A stretch of 39,052 bases of DNA from Dietzia alimentaria 72 (GCF_000226215.1 NZ_AGFF01000006.1:1-39052), one strand, 5' to 3'; positions 25,597-35,244 are shown, counted from the first letter of the stretch. The notes: a model not told the origin generated them from the sequence alone. Numbers and translations are program-made.

Positions 25597-26733
25597 TCAG
25601 AATCGCGCCGCACCGCCAAGAGCCCGGGCCACGTCGTAGCCGAGGTCCGCCATCACGTCGTCGGCGGCGGTGAAGATGCCCGAGGTCGACCCGATCACCG
25701 CGAGCGCATAGCGGCCACTGGCGGTGTTGATCACCGCGATGTCGTGCGACTCCGTGTCCGTCTCCCCGGTCTTGTTGGCCGCGGTCCCCGCCGGCAGTCG
25801 ACCGGGCAGCTTCCACTGACGTTCCTGCCGCAGCATCAGGCCCAGCACCTCGCGTGCGATCTCCGGCGAGGTGAGCGACCGACCCCCGGGTGCGCGACCG
25901 TCGGCGGCTCGCACCAGCTCGTTCAGGTACTCGACGCTGCCGCCCGCGCTGATCCGGCTCCAGTCGCCGGTGAACTCGTAGGTGAACGCGCCGCCGGTGT
26001 GGAACTCGTCAGCCAGGCCCACACGGTCGGCGATGGCGTTGAGCGCCGCGATCGGGGTGTCCGCCTCGGGCGCGGTGGGGCCCTCGACGGACAGTTCGTA
26101 CAGCAGGTTGGCAGCATCGTTGTCCGACACGGTGATCGCCTGCTCGAGCAGTTCGTCGAGTGCGCCGAAGGGGGTCTCGGCCTCGGGGTCGCCGTCCCAC
26201 GCCTCCAACGCGCCGATCGCGTACGCCACCTTGATCACCGACGCCGCGTACCGCGGTTCGTCATCGCCGGAGCACACGCGCAGTTCGTCAGGTGAGTCGA
26301 TAGCCAGCAGGCACACGGCCATCTCGTGGCCCTCGTTCGCGGCATCGACCACGGCGGCGTCCAGCAGCGGCGCGACGTTCGCCCAGCCCGGCGGCAACGG
26401 CCGCGGTGACCAGTCGAGGTCCTCCACTCGTCGGTCCGGCGAAGGTGCCCCGTCGGGGTGCGCAGCGCCCGCGCCCGCCGAACGTGCCTGCGGATCGACC
26501 TCGCCCGACAAGTTGGCTCCGGGCGCGGTTACCGCGAGCCCCACCAGCGCTGCCAGACCCAGTGCGAAATACCCGGCCAAGACCCCACGCACCATGCGAC
26601 TTCTGCGCCGGCCAGCCGTCAGCGCGGCGTCACGCAGGCGCGCGGCGGGAGTGGTGGACCGATTCCGCGACACAGGGGCCTTCCTTCCGGGGCCGGGAGC
26701 GACGCTCGAGTTCAGCGCTGACAGCGTCGACAT
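25597..26733 (-). CDS. membrane-anchored serine hydrolase, class A beta-lactamase/PBP-like fold
   Basis: A 378-aa protein with a basic N-terminus, one membrane segment (about 48-70, VRGVLAGYFALGLAALVGLAV), a Pro/Ala-rich spacer, and an extracytoplasmic domain with the three active-site motifs of the penicillin-recognising fold: SVIK (165-168), SDN (203-205) and KTG (321-323). No ExxLN omega-loop motif is evident, so a true class A beta-lactamase is less likely than a peptidoglycan-related hydrolase. It ends 28 bp before murT and likely heads a serine hydrolase - murT - gatD operon, which supports a wall role. Confidence 0.82.
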   Translation of the reverse strand: MSTLSALNSSVAPGPGRKAPVSRNRSTTPAARLRDAALTAGRRRSRMVRGVLAGYFALGLAALVGLAVTAPGANLSGEVDPQARSAGAGAAHPDGAPSPDRRVEDLDWSPRPLPPGWANVAPLLDAAVVDAANEGHEMAVCLLAIDSPDELRVCSGDDEPRYAASVIKVAYAIGALEAWDGDPEAETPFGALDELLEQAITVSDNDAANLLYELSVEGPTAPEADTPIAALNAIADRVGLADEFHTGGAFTYEFTGDWSRISAGGSVEYLNELVRAADGRAPGGRSLTSPEIAREVLGLMLRQERQWKLPGRLPAGTAANKTGETDTESHDIAVINTASGRYALAVIGSTSGIFTAADDVMADLGYDVARALGGAARF

Positions 26734-26831
26734 TAGCCCGCGGGTACGACATCCAATGAACGCGCGGGTGGGACCTTGTGACCCCCACCGCTGACGGGCC
26801 GGCTGTCGGAGGGGTCTGCCACGATGGGGGC

Positions 26832-27773
26832 ATGGCTGGATGGGTGGTTGTGGACGTGGAGACGTCCGGGATGAGACCGGCGGTTGACCGGGTGCTGTCG
26901 GTGGCCGCCGTGGTTATCGACGACGACGGCGAGGTGGTCGAGGAGTTCACGACCCTGCTCAATCCGGGAGTCGACCCCGGGCCCGTCCACGTACACGGCC
27001 TCACCCCGGCACTCCTCGCAGGCAAACCACGCTTCGCGGACGTAGCGGCCGAGCTGGCCAGGGTGCTGGACGGCCGGACGGTGGTGGCACACAACGCGTC
27101 GTTCGATGCCTCTTTCCTCGCCGCGGAGGCACGGCGGGCGGGACTGGAACCGCCGCTCGAGCGTTACCTGTGCACCCTCGACTTCGCGGGCAGGCTCCAC
27201 CTGTCCACCAGGGATCTGAAACTGGCCACCCTGGCCGAGCACTTCGGCGTGGAGCAACGCGCCGCGCACGACGCCCACGACGACGCCGTGGTTTTGGCGG
27301 GAGTCTTCGCGGGACTATTGGCCGTAGCCGCGCAGAAGGGAGTGACCCCGTCAGTCCGGGAACTCGACGCCATGGTCGCCCACCCCACTACCGGCTTCCT
27401 GGTATCCACCGTGTGGGCAGAGGCGCTCGCGGCGCCCCGGCCCTGGCGGCATGCCGGGCGACTGAAGCGCGGTGGCGGGCTGGTTCAGGGCATGGAGGTG
27501 GTCTTTACGCAGGATGTGGGAAGCGATCCGGAAGAGATCGTGGGCCTCGTCGTCGAACGGGGCCTGTACCTGGCCGACCGCATCTCCTCCCGCACCTCAC
27601 TCGCCGTGTGCGACGCCCCGGGCGCGGTCCGGGGGCGCACCGCGTTCGCACGGAAAAAGGGGCTCGAGCTGGTGCCGTTCGCGCGGTTCGAGGAGATGCT
27701 CGCCAACGTGGCGCCGGGACGGCCGGTCGGCGGCACACAAGCCGCCGACGATGCACAGGGAGCATTGTTCTAG
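26832..27773 (+). CDS. DEDDh 3'-5' exonuclease (DnaQ-like)
   Basis: A 313-aa protein with the DnaQ exonuclease motifs: VVVDVETSG (ExoI, residues 5-13), VVAHNASFDASFL (ExoII) and AHDAHDDAVVLAGVF (ExoIII with the catalytic His). The C-terminal part (about 220-295) has the pattern of a BRCT-like domain (VVFTQDVG... GRTAFARKKGLELVPFARFEEML). M. tuberculosis has a similar gene between leuA and murT. Whether it proofreads replication or acts in repair is not known from sequence. ATG 26832 follows a GGGGG stretch. Confidence 0.88.
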   Translation: MAGWVVVDVETSGMRPAVDRVLSVAAVVIDDDGEVVEEFTTLLNPGVDPGPVHVHGLTPALLAGKPRFADVAAELARVLDGRTVVAHNASFDASFLAAEARRAGLEPPLERYLCTLDFAGRLHLSTRDLKLATLAEHFGVEQRAAHDAHDDAVVLAGVFAGLLAVAAQKGVTPSVRELDAMVAHPTTGFLVSTVWAEALAAPRPWRHAGRLKRGGGLVQGMEVVFTQDVGSDPEEIVGLVVERGLYLADRISSRTSLAVCDAPGAVRGRTAFARKKGLELVPFARFEEMLANVAPGRPVGGTQAADDAQGALF

Positions 27774-27874
27774 GTTCTGGCCCGTTCCGCATCGTGGAGC
27801 GGCGGCCCTGGCGACCGTCACGGAACTGTCATGATGGGAGCACCGTGACGCCTGTAGTCGACGAAAGGAAAACT

Positions 27875-29236
27875 GTGCCCGCTCCGCAGAACGCCGCCGC
27901 CCGTGAGGTCTACGAGAAGGAGCGCGCGCACGTCCTGGCGCCGTGGTCCGCCTGGGGTGCCTCCGACCCGATGGTCGTCACCGCGGCCGAGGGCTGCTAC
28001 CTCACCGACGGCGACGGCAACCGTCTGCTCGACTTCACCTCACAGCTGGTCAACACCAACATCGGGCATCAGCACCCCGTGGTGGTCAAAGCGATTCAGG
28101 ACCAGGCAGCCGAGCTGTGCACCATCAACCCCGCGCACGCCAACGCAGCCCGCGCCGAGGCAGCCCGCCTCGTCGCGGAGGTCGCGCCCGCCGGGATGAA
28201 TCGCGTGTTCTTCACCAACGCCGGCACCGAGGCCGTGGAGCACGCCATCCGGATGGCCCGCCGCCACACCGGCCGCCACAAGACCCTGTCGGCGTTCCGC
28301 AGCTATCACGGTGCCACCACCACCTCGATGAACCTCACCGGCGACACCCGACGCTGGGCCAACGACATGGGCAATACCGGCGCCGTGCACTTCCACGCCC
28401 CGTTCCTCTACCGCTCGCAGTTCTACGCGGAAAATGAGAAGCAGGAATGCGACCGGGCGCTCGAGCACCTGGACAACCTCATCGGACTTGAGGGCCCCGA
28501 CCACTTCGCGGCCCTCATCATCGAGTCGGTGCCCGGCACAGTGGGGATCATGGTGCCCCCGGCCGATTACCTGCGAGGCGTGCGCGAGATCTGCGACAAG
28601 TACGGGATCGTCATGATCTGCGACGAGGTCATGTCCGGATTCGGTCGCACCGGCCAGTGGCTGGCGCTGGACAGCTTCCGCTCCGGCGACGACGACTGGG
28701 CCCCCGACCTCATCACCTTTGCCAAGGGCTCCAACTCCGGATACGTGCCGATCGGTGGCGTGATCCTGCACGACCGGATCGCCGCGTCCTTCGAGAAGAC
28801 CCCCTACACCGGCGGCCTGACCTACGCCGGGCACCCGCTGGCCTCTGCCTCCGTGGTGGCCACCATCAACCTCATGCGCGACGAGAAGATCGTCGAGAAC
28901 GCCCGGATGATCGGGGAGGACGTCATCGGCCCGCGCCTGCGCGAACTCGCCGAGAAGCACCCGTCGATCGGCGAGGTCCGCGGACTCGGTGTGTTCTGGG
29001 CTGTGGAAATGGTCGCCGACCGCGAGACCAGGGAACCGCTCGCCCCGTACGGTGGATCCTCAGAGGCGATGGCCGCAACGTTTGGTGCGGCCAAGAAGGA
29101 CGGCCTGCTTCTGTTCATGAACTACAACCGATTCCACATCGTGCCGCCGTGCATCATCACCGCGGACGAGGCACGAGAGGGACTGGACATCTTTGACCGT
29201 GCACTCGATGTGGCGGACTCGTATGTGAGGAGCTGA
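27875..29236 (+). CDS. class III pyridoxal-phosphate aminotransferase
   Basis: A 453-aa omega-type aminotransferase. Motifs are FTNAGTEAVEHAIRMAR (PLP phosphate), SYHGATTTS, ICDEVMSGFGRTG (the Asp that binds the PLP nitrogen) and ITFAKGSNSGYVPIGG, whose lysine forms the Schiff base. It probably uses an omega-amino acid or taurine/beta-alanine-like donor; the substrate is not assigned. GTG 27875 has AAAGGA at 27864-27869 five nt upstream. GTG 27845 with GGGAG close by is an alternative that adds ten residues. The long frame running back to 27170 overlaps the exonuclease and is not real. Confidence 0.88.
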   Translation: MPAPQNAAAREVYEKERAHVLAPWSAWGASDPMVVTAAEGCYLTDGDGNRLLDFTSQLVNTNIGHQHPVVVKAIQDQAAELCTINPAHANAARAEAARLVAEVAPAGMNRVFFTNAGTEAVEHAIRMARRHTGRHKTLSAFRSYHGATTTSMNLTGDTRRWANDMGNTGAVHFHAPFLYRSQFYAENEKQECDRALEHLDNLIGLEGPDHFAALIIESVPGTVGIMVPPADYLRGVREICDKYGIVMICDEVMSGFGRTGQWLALDSFRSGDDDWAPDLITFAKGSNSGYVPIGGVILHDRIAASFEKTPYTGGLTYAGHPLASASVVATINLMRDEKIVENARMIGEDVIGPRLRELAEKHPSIGEVRGLGVFWAVEMVADRETREPLAPYGGSSEAMAATFGAAKKDGLLLFMNYNRFHIVPPCIITADEAREGLDIFDRALDVADSYVRS

Positions 29237-29243
29237 CCTGTAG

Positions 29244-29675
29244 ATGGCGCTGGTACTGGGACTGATCGTCAACGCGGTTGCCTTGTGGGTGACGACCCTG
29301 CTCGTGCCCGGGATTTACCTGCACGAAACCGCAGGGATCTACGCGCCCGGTGCCGGCGCCATCGAGAACGAGGTGAGCATCCCCACCATCACCGCGTTGC
29401 TGATCGTGGCGGTGGTGTTCACGCTCGTGAACGCGGTGGTCAAGCCGATCGTGCAATTTTTGTCCCTGCCGCTGACAATCCTCACGCTTGGGCTGTTCCT
29501 GCTGGTCGTCAACGCGCTCATGCTCATGCTGACCGGCTGGATCACCACCACTTTTCAGCCGTTCGGCGCTGAATACGTGGTCGAGGGATTCTGGGCGGCG
29601 TTCTTCGGCGCGATCGTGATCGGCCTGATCAACTGGTTGTTCGAGATGCTGATTCCCTCACGCCACCGCGCCTGA
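29244..29675 (+). CDS. phage holin family 4_2-type membrane protein
   Basis: A 143-aa protein with about four hydrophobic segments. The stretch VKPIVQFLSLPLTILTLGLF with LLVVNALMLMLTGW is diagnostic for PF04020 (phage_holin_4 superfamily II), a family common in non-phage bacterial chromosomes and of unknown function there. It starts 7 bp after the aminotransferase stop, so the two are probably cotranscribed. There is no other phage gene nearby. Confidence 0.85.
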   Translation: MALVLGLIVNAVALWVTTLLVPGIYLHETAGIYAPGAGAIENEVSIPTITALLIVAVVFTLVNAVVKPIVQFLSLPLTILTLGLFLLVVNALMLMLTGWITTTFQPFGAEYVVEGFWAAFFGAIVIGLINWLFEMLIPSRHRA

Positions 29676-29792
29676 CCACGCCCGGCCCGCGCAAGCGCCT
29701 CCCGTTGCCCGCCCCGCCCGCAGCACACCTCCGGCTCCCGCGCAGGCCCCCGCGCTGACCCCTGCAGGCCCGACCTCCGGCCCCCGCCCGCC

Positions 29793-29851
29793 GCGAAGAG
29801 GATTCTGACTGTGTTCCCCGAGTGGAAATGCACGATTCCCTCTTGGCGGCG
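29793..29851. repeat. palindromic intergenic element, copy B
   Basis: AAGAGGATTC (29796-29805) and GATTCCCTCTT (29834-29844) form imperfect inverted arms. The inner segment CGAGTGGAAATGCACG (29819-29834) matches the reverse strand of the element at 16083-16136 (CGAGTGGGATTGCACG) with two changes. It is preceded by a GC-rich spacer of C-run repeats (29676-29792) and lies at the edge of the decayed Tad remnant. Confidence 0.6.
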
Positions 29852-29918
29852 TCTGGCTATTCCGATCGGGGGCCGGGTACGCGCTCTGGCCTCAGACGAT
29901 CACGTGAACCCGCCCGGT

Positions 29919-30017
29919 CCACTGGGCCTGTGCGTCCTCCCGGAGTTCGTGTGCCTGGGAGTTCTCCCCGTCGTCGTGGGACTGGCAGAGGGGATGCTGC
30001 CGGGAGTATTGCCGTGA
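29919..30017 (+). pseudogene. TadC (type II secretion F-domain) C-terminal remnant
   Basis: The 32 residues PLGLCVLPEFVCLGVLPVVVGL and onward to the stop at 30017 closely resemble the last helix of actinobacterial TadC-type inner-membrane proteins. Upstream in the same frame the sequence (about 29811-29918) is polar and unlike TadC, so the rest of the gene has been lost. The identification rests on recalled family sequence. Confidence 0.6.
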
Positions 30018-30085
30018 GCGGTTCCGCTGGCCACACCGATTCCGGGGCGGAGACGCCGACACGGTCTTGAAGAAGGAGAGCACAG

Positions 30086-30255
30086 ATGAACACCCACTCG
30101 CCACCACGACGGCCGCCCGGATCCTCGCCGCTCCCGGGTCGCTCGTGGCCCCGCGCCCGGACGGCGCTCTACCGGCGTTTTAACGCGGTGACAGGTCAGG
30201 ATGCCAGCATGTCGACTGTCGAACACGCCGTGGGCACCATTGCCGCGGCGGCGTC
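30086..30255 (+). pseudogene. DUF4244 small pilin-like protein, N-terminal remnant
   Basis: An AAGGAG ribosome site and ATG 30086 lead to a protein whose residues 31-56 (LYRRFNAVTGQDASMSTVEHAVGTIAAAA) match the DUF4244 signature, normally MSTAEYAVGTIAACAFAAVL. The hydrophobic segment that should follow AVGTIAAAA is missing. From about 30256 another gene's tail follows in a different frame, indicating an internal deletion. The open frame to 30427 is therefore probably not functional. Confidence 0.65.
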
Positions 30256-30315
30256 GATCTCGTGGTGGCCCGCCGGTGGTCGGCCGTGGCGGTCGCCCGC
30301 GCCGGGCCGGTGTGA
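30256..30315 (+). pseudogene. TadE-like protein C-terminal remnant
   Basis: A frame reading DLVVARRWSAVAVARAGPV then stop resembles the C-terminus of the TadE-like proteins (TIGR03816 type) that end Tad clusters next to a DECH helicase. It is fused out of frame to the DUF4244 remnant. Short, so the assignment is tentative. Confidence 0.45.
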
Positions 30316-30349
30316 GGGCGCCCGTCTCGGGAGCGCGGGCCTGGCGTCG

Positions 30350-31024
30350 TTACTCCGCCAGGACCCAGTTACCGCAGAACATCGATTCGAACAGCGCATC
30401 CGATTCCAGAATCGTGACCGTCAGTGACGGGGCCGCCGAGACCGTGGCACTATCCAGGACATTTCCCCGGGAATCAGTACGTTCCCAGTGGCAGTCCGAA
30501 ACAGGCTCCCGGATCGTATAGGTGCCCGCTCGTATCTCCTCGCCGACCACGAACCTCCCGGTGCTGAACTCGGTGGCCAGTGCCTTCTCGAATCTTCCGG
30601 CGTGGGCGTCGTCGAGGACCTGCTGCTGGTCGGGACACAAGGTGGGCACGACGACCGTCTCCATCACCTCCGGGCGAAGGTCTTCCTCTGGCCACTCCGC
30701 GTTACCGACTCCCCACACATCGTGGACGAACTGGGCTGACGACATCGCCGGGAACCGGGCGTTTCCCTCGGTCTCACCGCTCCGGAGCGTCTCGCACAAT
30801 TCCCTGTGGTACGCGTATGCCTGCTCGTCGGTACCGCTCGAGTACGGCGCGTTCGCTGCCGCCCACGCGTCGCGCTGGCCCCGCTCGTCACCCGGGGCCG
30901 GGGTGGCCGTGACGGCCGAGGACGCGGGTCCCGCCTCCTCGGTCGCGGGCTCGGCCCCGCAGGCGACGAGCGCCCCGCAGGCGAAGATCGCCGAGCCGGC
31001 AAGGACAGACCGCAGCGCATACAT
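30350..31024 (-). CDS. putative lipoprotein, 224 aa
   Basis: ATG 31024 gives MYALRSVLAGSAIFACGALVACGAEP, a lipoprotein signal with LVAC as lipobox (C22). The middle is polar. The C-terminal domain (about 150-224) reads GRFVVGEEIRAGTYTIREP, then SDCHWERTDS and FCGNW, the cysteine-containing repeat-like domain found in many actinobacterial surface lipoproteins (G-V-DI-PGTY ... CYWER). The frame is open for another 270 bp upstream, but that stretch is a helicase remnant. It lies between the convergent Tad and helicase remnants. Confidence 0.8.
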   Translation of the reverse strand: MYALRSVLAGSAIFACGALVACGAEPATEEAGPASSAVTATPAPGDERGQRDAWAAANAPYSSGTDEQAYAYHRELCETLRSGETEGNARFPAMSSAQFVHDVWGVGNAEWPEEDLRPEVMETVVVPTLCPDQQQVLDDAHAGRFEKALATEFSTGRFVVGEEIRAGTYTIREPVSDCHWERTDSRGNVLDSATVSAAPSLTVTILESDALFESMFCGNWVLAE

Positions 31025-31117
31025 GTAGCGAAGGTAACCCACCGGGGGCCCGGACAGGTTCGGATCTGCGCACCGCGGTCGCTCGGGTGCAGTAGTCGAG
31101 GGGTGAGCGTGTAGACG

Positions 31118-31501
31118 ACGGCGCGCGGCCAGGGTCGTCTCGGGCAGGTCCAGTGGGGTCACGTCCAGAATCTCGCCGCCGCGCAGCCGCCGCTGGTACC
31201 CCGTCACGCGGGTGGTCACCTTTACGTCGGCCAGCGAGAGCGTCACCGGGCCGGCGGGCACCGATTCGCGCGTCTCCACCAGGTCGATCGACACCTGCTC
31301 CCGCGCGCTGGTCGTTCACTCCGGCACCTCCGGGTGACACAGCGCGTGACCGTCCTCCAGGTTCAGCTCGTCCACCACAAACGACTCACTCTGGTGCAGG
31401 TAGAGGGCCCCGGGGTGAACCTGGGAGCGGGCGCGGGCGGAGTCGATCGTGCCGAGCATGTGGCCGTCGGCGATAGGCCCGCCCGCAGGGTGGCATAGCA
31501 T
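31118..31501 (-). pseudogene. DECH-box helicase C-terminal remnant with in-frame stop
   Basis: On the reverse strand, 31501-31316 encodes GTIDSARARSQVHPGALYLHQ and SFVVDELNLEDGHALCHPEVPE, then TGA. The same frame continues TTSAREQVSIDLVE, then VTTRVTGYQRRL and GGEILDVTPLDLPETTL to about 31118. This is the C-terminal region of the helicase (TIGR03817 type) that normally adjoins Tad genes. The TGA at 31316-31318 sits where the family has a Trp, so a single TGG to TGA change would explain it. The N-terminal bulk of the gene is absent. Confidence 0.65.
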
Positions 31502-31611
31502 CGATCACGACGCAGGCCCAGTTTTACCGCCGCATCTTTGACCGACACGTCACCGTCGACGAGCCTGGCTGGCTGATCACCGAACCGAGCAAAGTCCTGC
31601 TGAAACGACAT
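31363..31611 (-). pseudogene. short ORF, possible truncated ligase N-terminus
   Basis: ATG 31611, preceded by GAAAGG, opens an 82-aa frame beginning MSFQQDFARFGDQPARLVDG. The first ~35 residues look like the N-terminus of an AMP-binding acyl ligase (FGDxPAxxxDGDxSV). After about 31500 the frame becomes a shadow of the helicase remnant, so this is probably a gene start joined to unrelated sequence. The family call is a guess. Confidence 0.3.
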
Positions 31612-31731
31612 GATTGCCGCAACCTTTCGTTGAGAGTGTTGCGACGATCACGCGACCCCGCAATCACGGACAGGGGCTGGGTTGTCGGTGCTCCGCAGTG
31701 GCCTAGGCGCAGGCGCAGACGGTGGGTCGGG

Positions 31732-32832
31732 TCAGGAACCGAAAGCTGCAGAGGAAACGCCGGTCGGAATCCAGCCCTGGGCAGCGACGTCCCGAATGAA
31801 CTGCATCTGAGGGAAGAACGCGTCGCCGGGGCAGGCGGTGCCGCCCCATTCGCGGTGGCCCGAGACCGCGGGCATCGGACGCGTGGCCCCGCCCTGCGGG
31901 TTGCGGTAGGTGATCCCGCCGCGCGGGTTAATGCCGGTCGCACCGCAGAGCGCGCGGACACAGTCGATGGTCGCGCCAACGGCGGCCCTGGTGGGGGGCG
32001 ACCAAGTGAAGTCGCCGAGCAGGCTGATGCCGATGTTGCCGTTGTTGTAGTTGCCCACGTGACCCCCGGTGACGACGGGCGGCGCGATGCCGCCGACCGG
32101 CGGTACCTGGAAAACCGGAGCTCCGCCGACTGTGCCGCCGCGGCCCTGGTAGATCCGACCCTCGGGGTCGATCAGCAAGTGGTAGCCCACGTCGCCCCAG
32201 CCCAGAGTGTTGGCGTGATAGTTATAGATCGCGCGTACGCTCGCGGCCCGGTCTCGCCCGGCGGCCATGGCCGTGTGGTGGATCGTGATGCCCTGCGCTG
32301 GGAAGAACATGGGTGCGCCCCAACGATTTCCAGCGACGTCGCCTGCACCCCACGCGGCGCGCGGGATAACGGGCAGTCCGAGGAGCCCGGTGCTGCCCAG
32401 GCTGTAGTTGCGTGGGGTTCCGCGGCCGTCGTCGAATGCGGTGGCCTTGGCCCCCTTGGCTGCGTCGACTTCATAGCTCACCGCGCCCTCGGGGGCGGCC
32501 ACGAGATCGGAGGCTGGAGTGCTTCCGGCGTCGGGGGCGGAGTCCATTGCCTCGAGCGGGGCCCAGTCGCCGAGCGAGCCGTCGGGGAACGCGAAGCGGA
32601 TGCGGCCGAGTACGTCCTGCGCATTGGGGAACGTGACACCGACGTATCCCAGCGGTCCGTTGGGCTGGATCATGCCGCTGCCGGTCGGAACTGACTGGAG
32701 CATGTCCTGCGCGACGCCGAGGGAGCCGGTGAACGGATTGGCCCCGGCGAGGGGGCCGCGGACGGAGGAAGCAACGGCAGCGCCCACGCCAACCGAAGCG
32801 GCTGTGAGGAACCCACGGCGTGAAACGGGCAT
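31732..32832 (-). CDS. Tat-exported peptidoglycan-recognition-type N-acetylmuramoyl-L-alanine amidase
   Basis: ATG 32832 gives MPVSRRGFLTAASVGVGAAV, a twin-arginine signal. The 366-aa protein has a linker/beta region (about 45-145) and a PGRP/amidase_2 domain (about 155-350) that cuts stem peptides from glycan strands. Zinc-site residues are in ITIHHTAM (H185/H186), SGHREWGGTACPGD (H326 and C334) and a YHLLIDPEG motif. GGAG lies 9 nt upstream of the ATG. An ATG 26 codons upstream is less likely because it would bury the Tat signal. Confidence 0.9.
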   Translation of the reverse strand: MPVSRRGFLTAASVGVGAAVASSVRGPLAGANPFTGSLGVAQDMLQSVPTGSGMIQPNGPLGYVGVTFPNAQDVLGRIRFAFPDGSLGDWAPLEAMDSAPDAGSTPASDLVAAPEGAVSYEVDAAKGAKATAFDDGRGTPRNYSLGSTGLLGLPVIPRAAWGAGDVAGNRWGAPMFFPAQGITIHHTAMAAGRDRAASVRAIYNYHANTLGWGDVGYHLLIDPEGRIYQGRGGTVGGAPVFQVPPVGGIAPPVVTGGHVGNYNNGNIGISLLGDFTWSPPTRAAVGATIDCVRALCGATGINPRGGITYRNPQGGATRPMPAVSGHREWGGTACPGDAFFPQMQFIRDVAAQGWIPTGVSSAAFGS

Positions 32833-32883
32833 AAAGGTGGTCTCCAGACTGGGCTTACGAAAGATGGACGCCAGGCATATCGG

Positions 32884-32942
32884 CGTAACAGGGAGCCACA
32901 TTACGCTCATGACGTAACCAAATCGAGACCTTCGTTACCAAA
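32884..32942 (-). promoter_or_regulatory. GTAAC-repeat cluster upstream of the amidase
   Basis: CGTAACCAAA (32913-32922) and CGTTACCAAA (32933-32942) are direct repeats exactly 20 bp apart, i.e. two helical turns. CGTAACA (32884-32890) and ATTACG (32900-32905) lie next to them. Spacing and sequence recall GTAAC-type sites bound by MtrA in front of cell-wall hydrolase genes of related genera. The regulator is inferred. Confidence 0.4.
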
Positions 32943-33053
32943 GTGTGTCATGTGGCCAATGTGTCGCATGAGGCGAACATCGCTGCGTTTGAGAGGGAGG
33001 CGCTCAGGCCCTACTCAGGCGAGCCCGGCATCCATGCCCGTGCTGAGACGAAT

Positions 33054-33117
33054 CTGCCACCCGCGATGAACTCGCGCGCGCACCGCAGCGGGCGCCGGAG
33101 TTCATTGCGGGTGGCAG
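33054..33117. repeat. 20-bp inverted repeat element, copy C
   Basis: Left arm 33054-33073 (CTGCCACCCGC, then GATGAACTC) and right arm 33098-33117 are complementary at 19 of 20 positions around a 24-nt loop. It lies 184 bp past the leuA stop. The arm sequence differs from copies A and B, but the size, intergenic position and adjacent GC-rich repeats are alike. Confidence 0.85.
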
Positions 33118-33124
33118 CTGTGTT

Positions 33125-33300
33125 CGCGGCGCGCAGGCGCGGGTGCGGATGCCCGGACGGGGAACGACGGAACGGGGAACGACGGGACGGGGCACGACGG
33201 GACGAGGCGGGACAGGACGCGGCGCGCAGGCGCGGGTGCGGATGCCCCCGGACGGGACGGGGCACGCGGGACGGGCTATCGGCAGCCCGCCCCGCAGCCG
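33125..33300. repeat. GC-rich direct repeats beside leuA
   Basis: A 30-bp sequence beginning CGCGGCGCGCAGGCG occurs identically at 33125-33154 and 33218-33247. Between and after them are degenerate GACGGGACGGGGCACG-like units of about 13-16 bp. Confidence 0.85.

Positions 33301-35244
<1,944 letters not shown>

Larger units (their letters stand above)
32833..33300. other. intergenic region between leuA and the amidase gene
   Basis: 468 bp without a supported gene. It holds, from the amidase side, a cluster of GTAAC-type repeats, then a large inverted repeat at 33054-33117, and then GC-rich degenerate direct repeats up to the leuA stop. Open frames across the repeats are artefacts of their high GC content. 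Confidence 0.7.

Noticed and set aside
29244-29675. Prophage, suggested by a holin-family protein
   Set aside because: No integrase, capsid, terminase or lysin gene is nearby, and this holin family is common in ordinary chromosomes.
31024-31294. N-terminal extension of the lipoprotein frame
   Set aside because: The upstream part of the same open frame is helicase remnant; the lipoprotein signal peptide begins at the ATG at 31024.
31630-32694. Forward frame of 354 codons opposite the amidase
   Set aside because: It mirrors the PGRP amidase coding sequence; no ribosome site and no recognisable domain.
33054-33300. CRISPR array
   Set aside because: The repeats are degenerate GC-rich direct repeats without regular unique spacers, and no cas gene is present.
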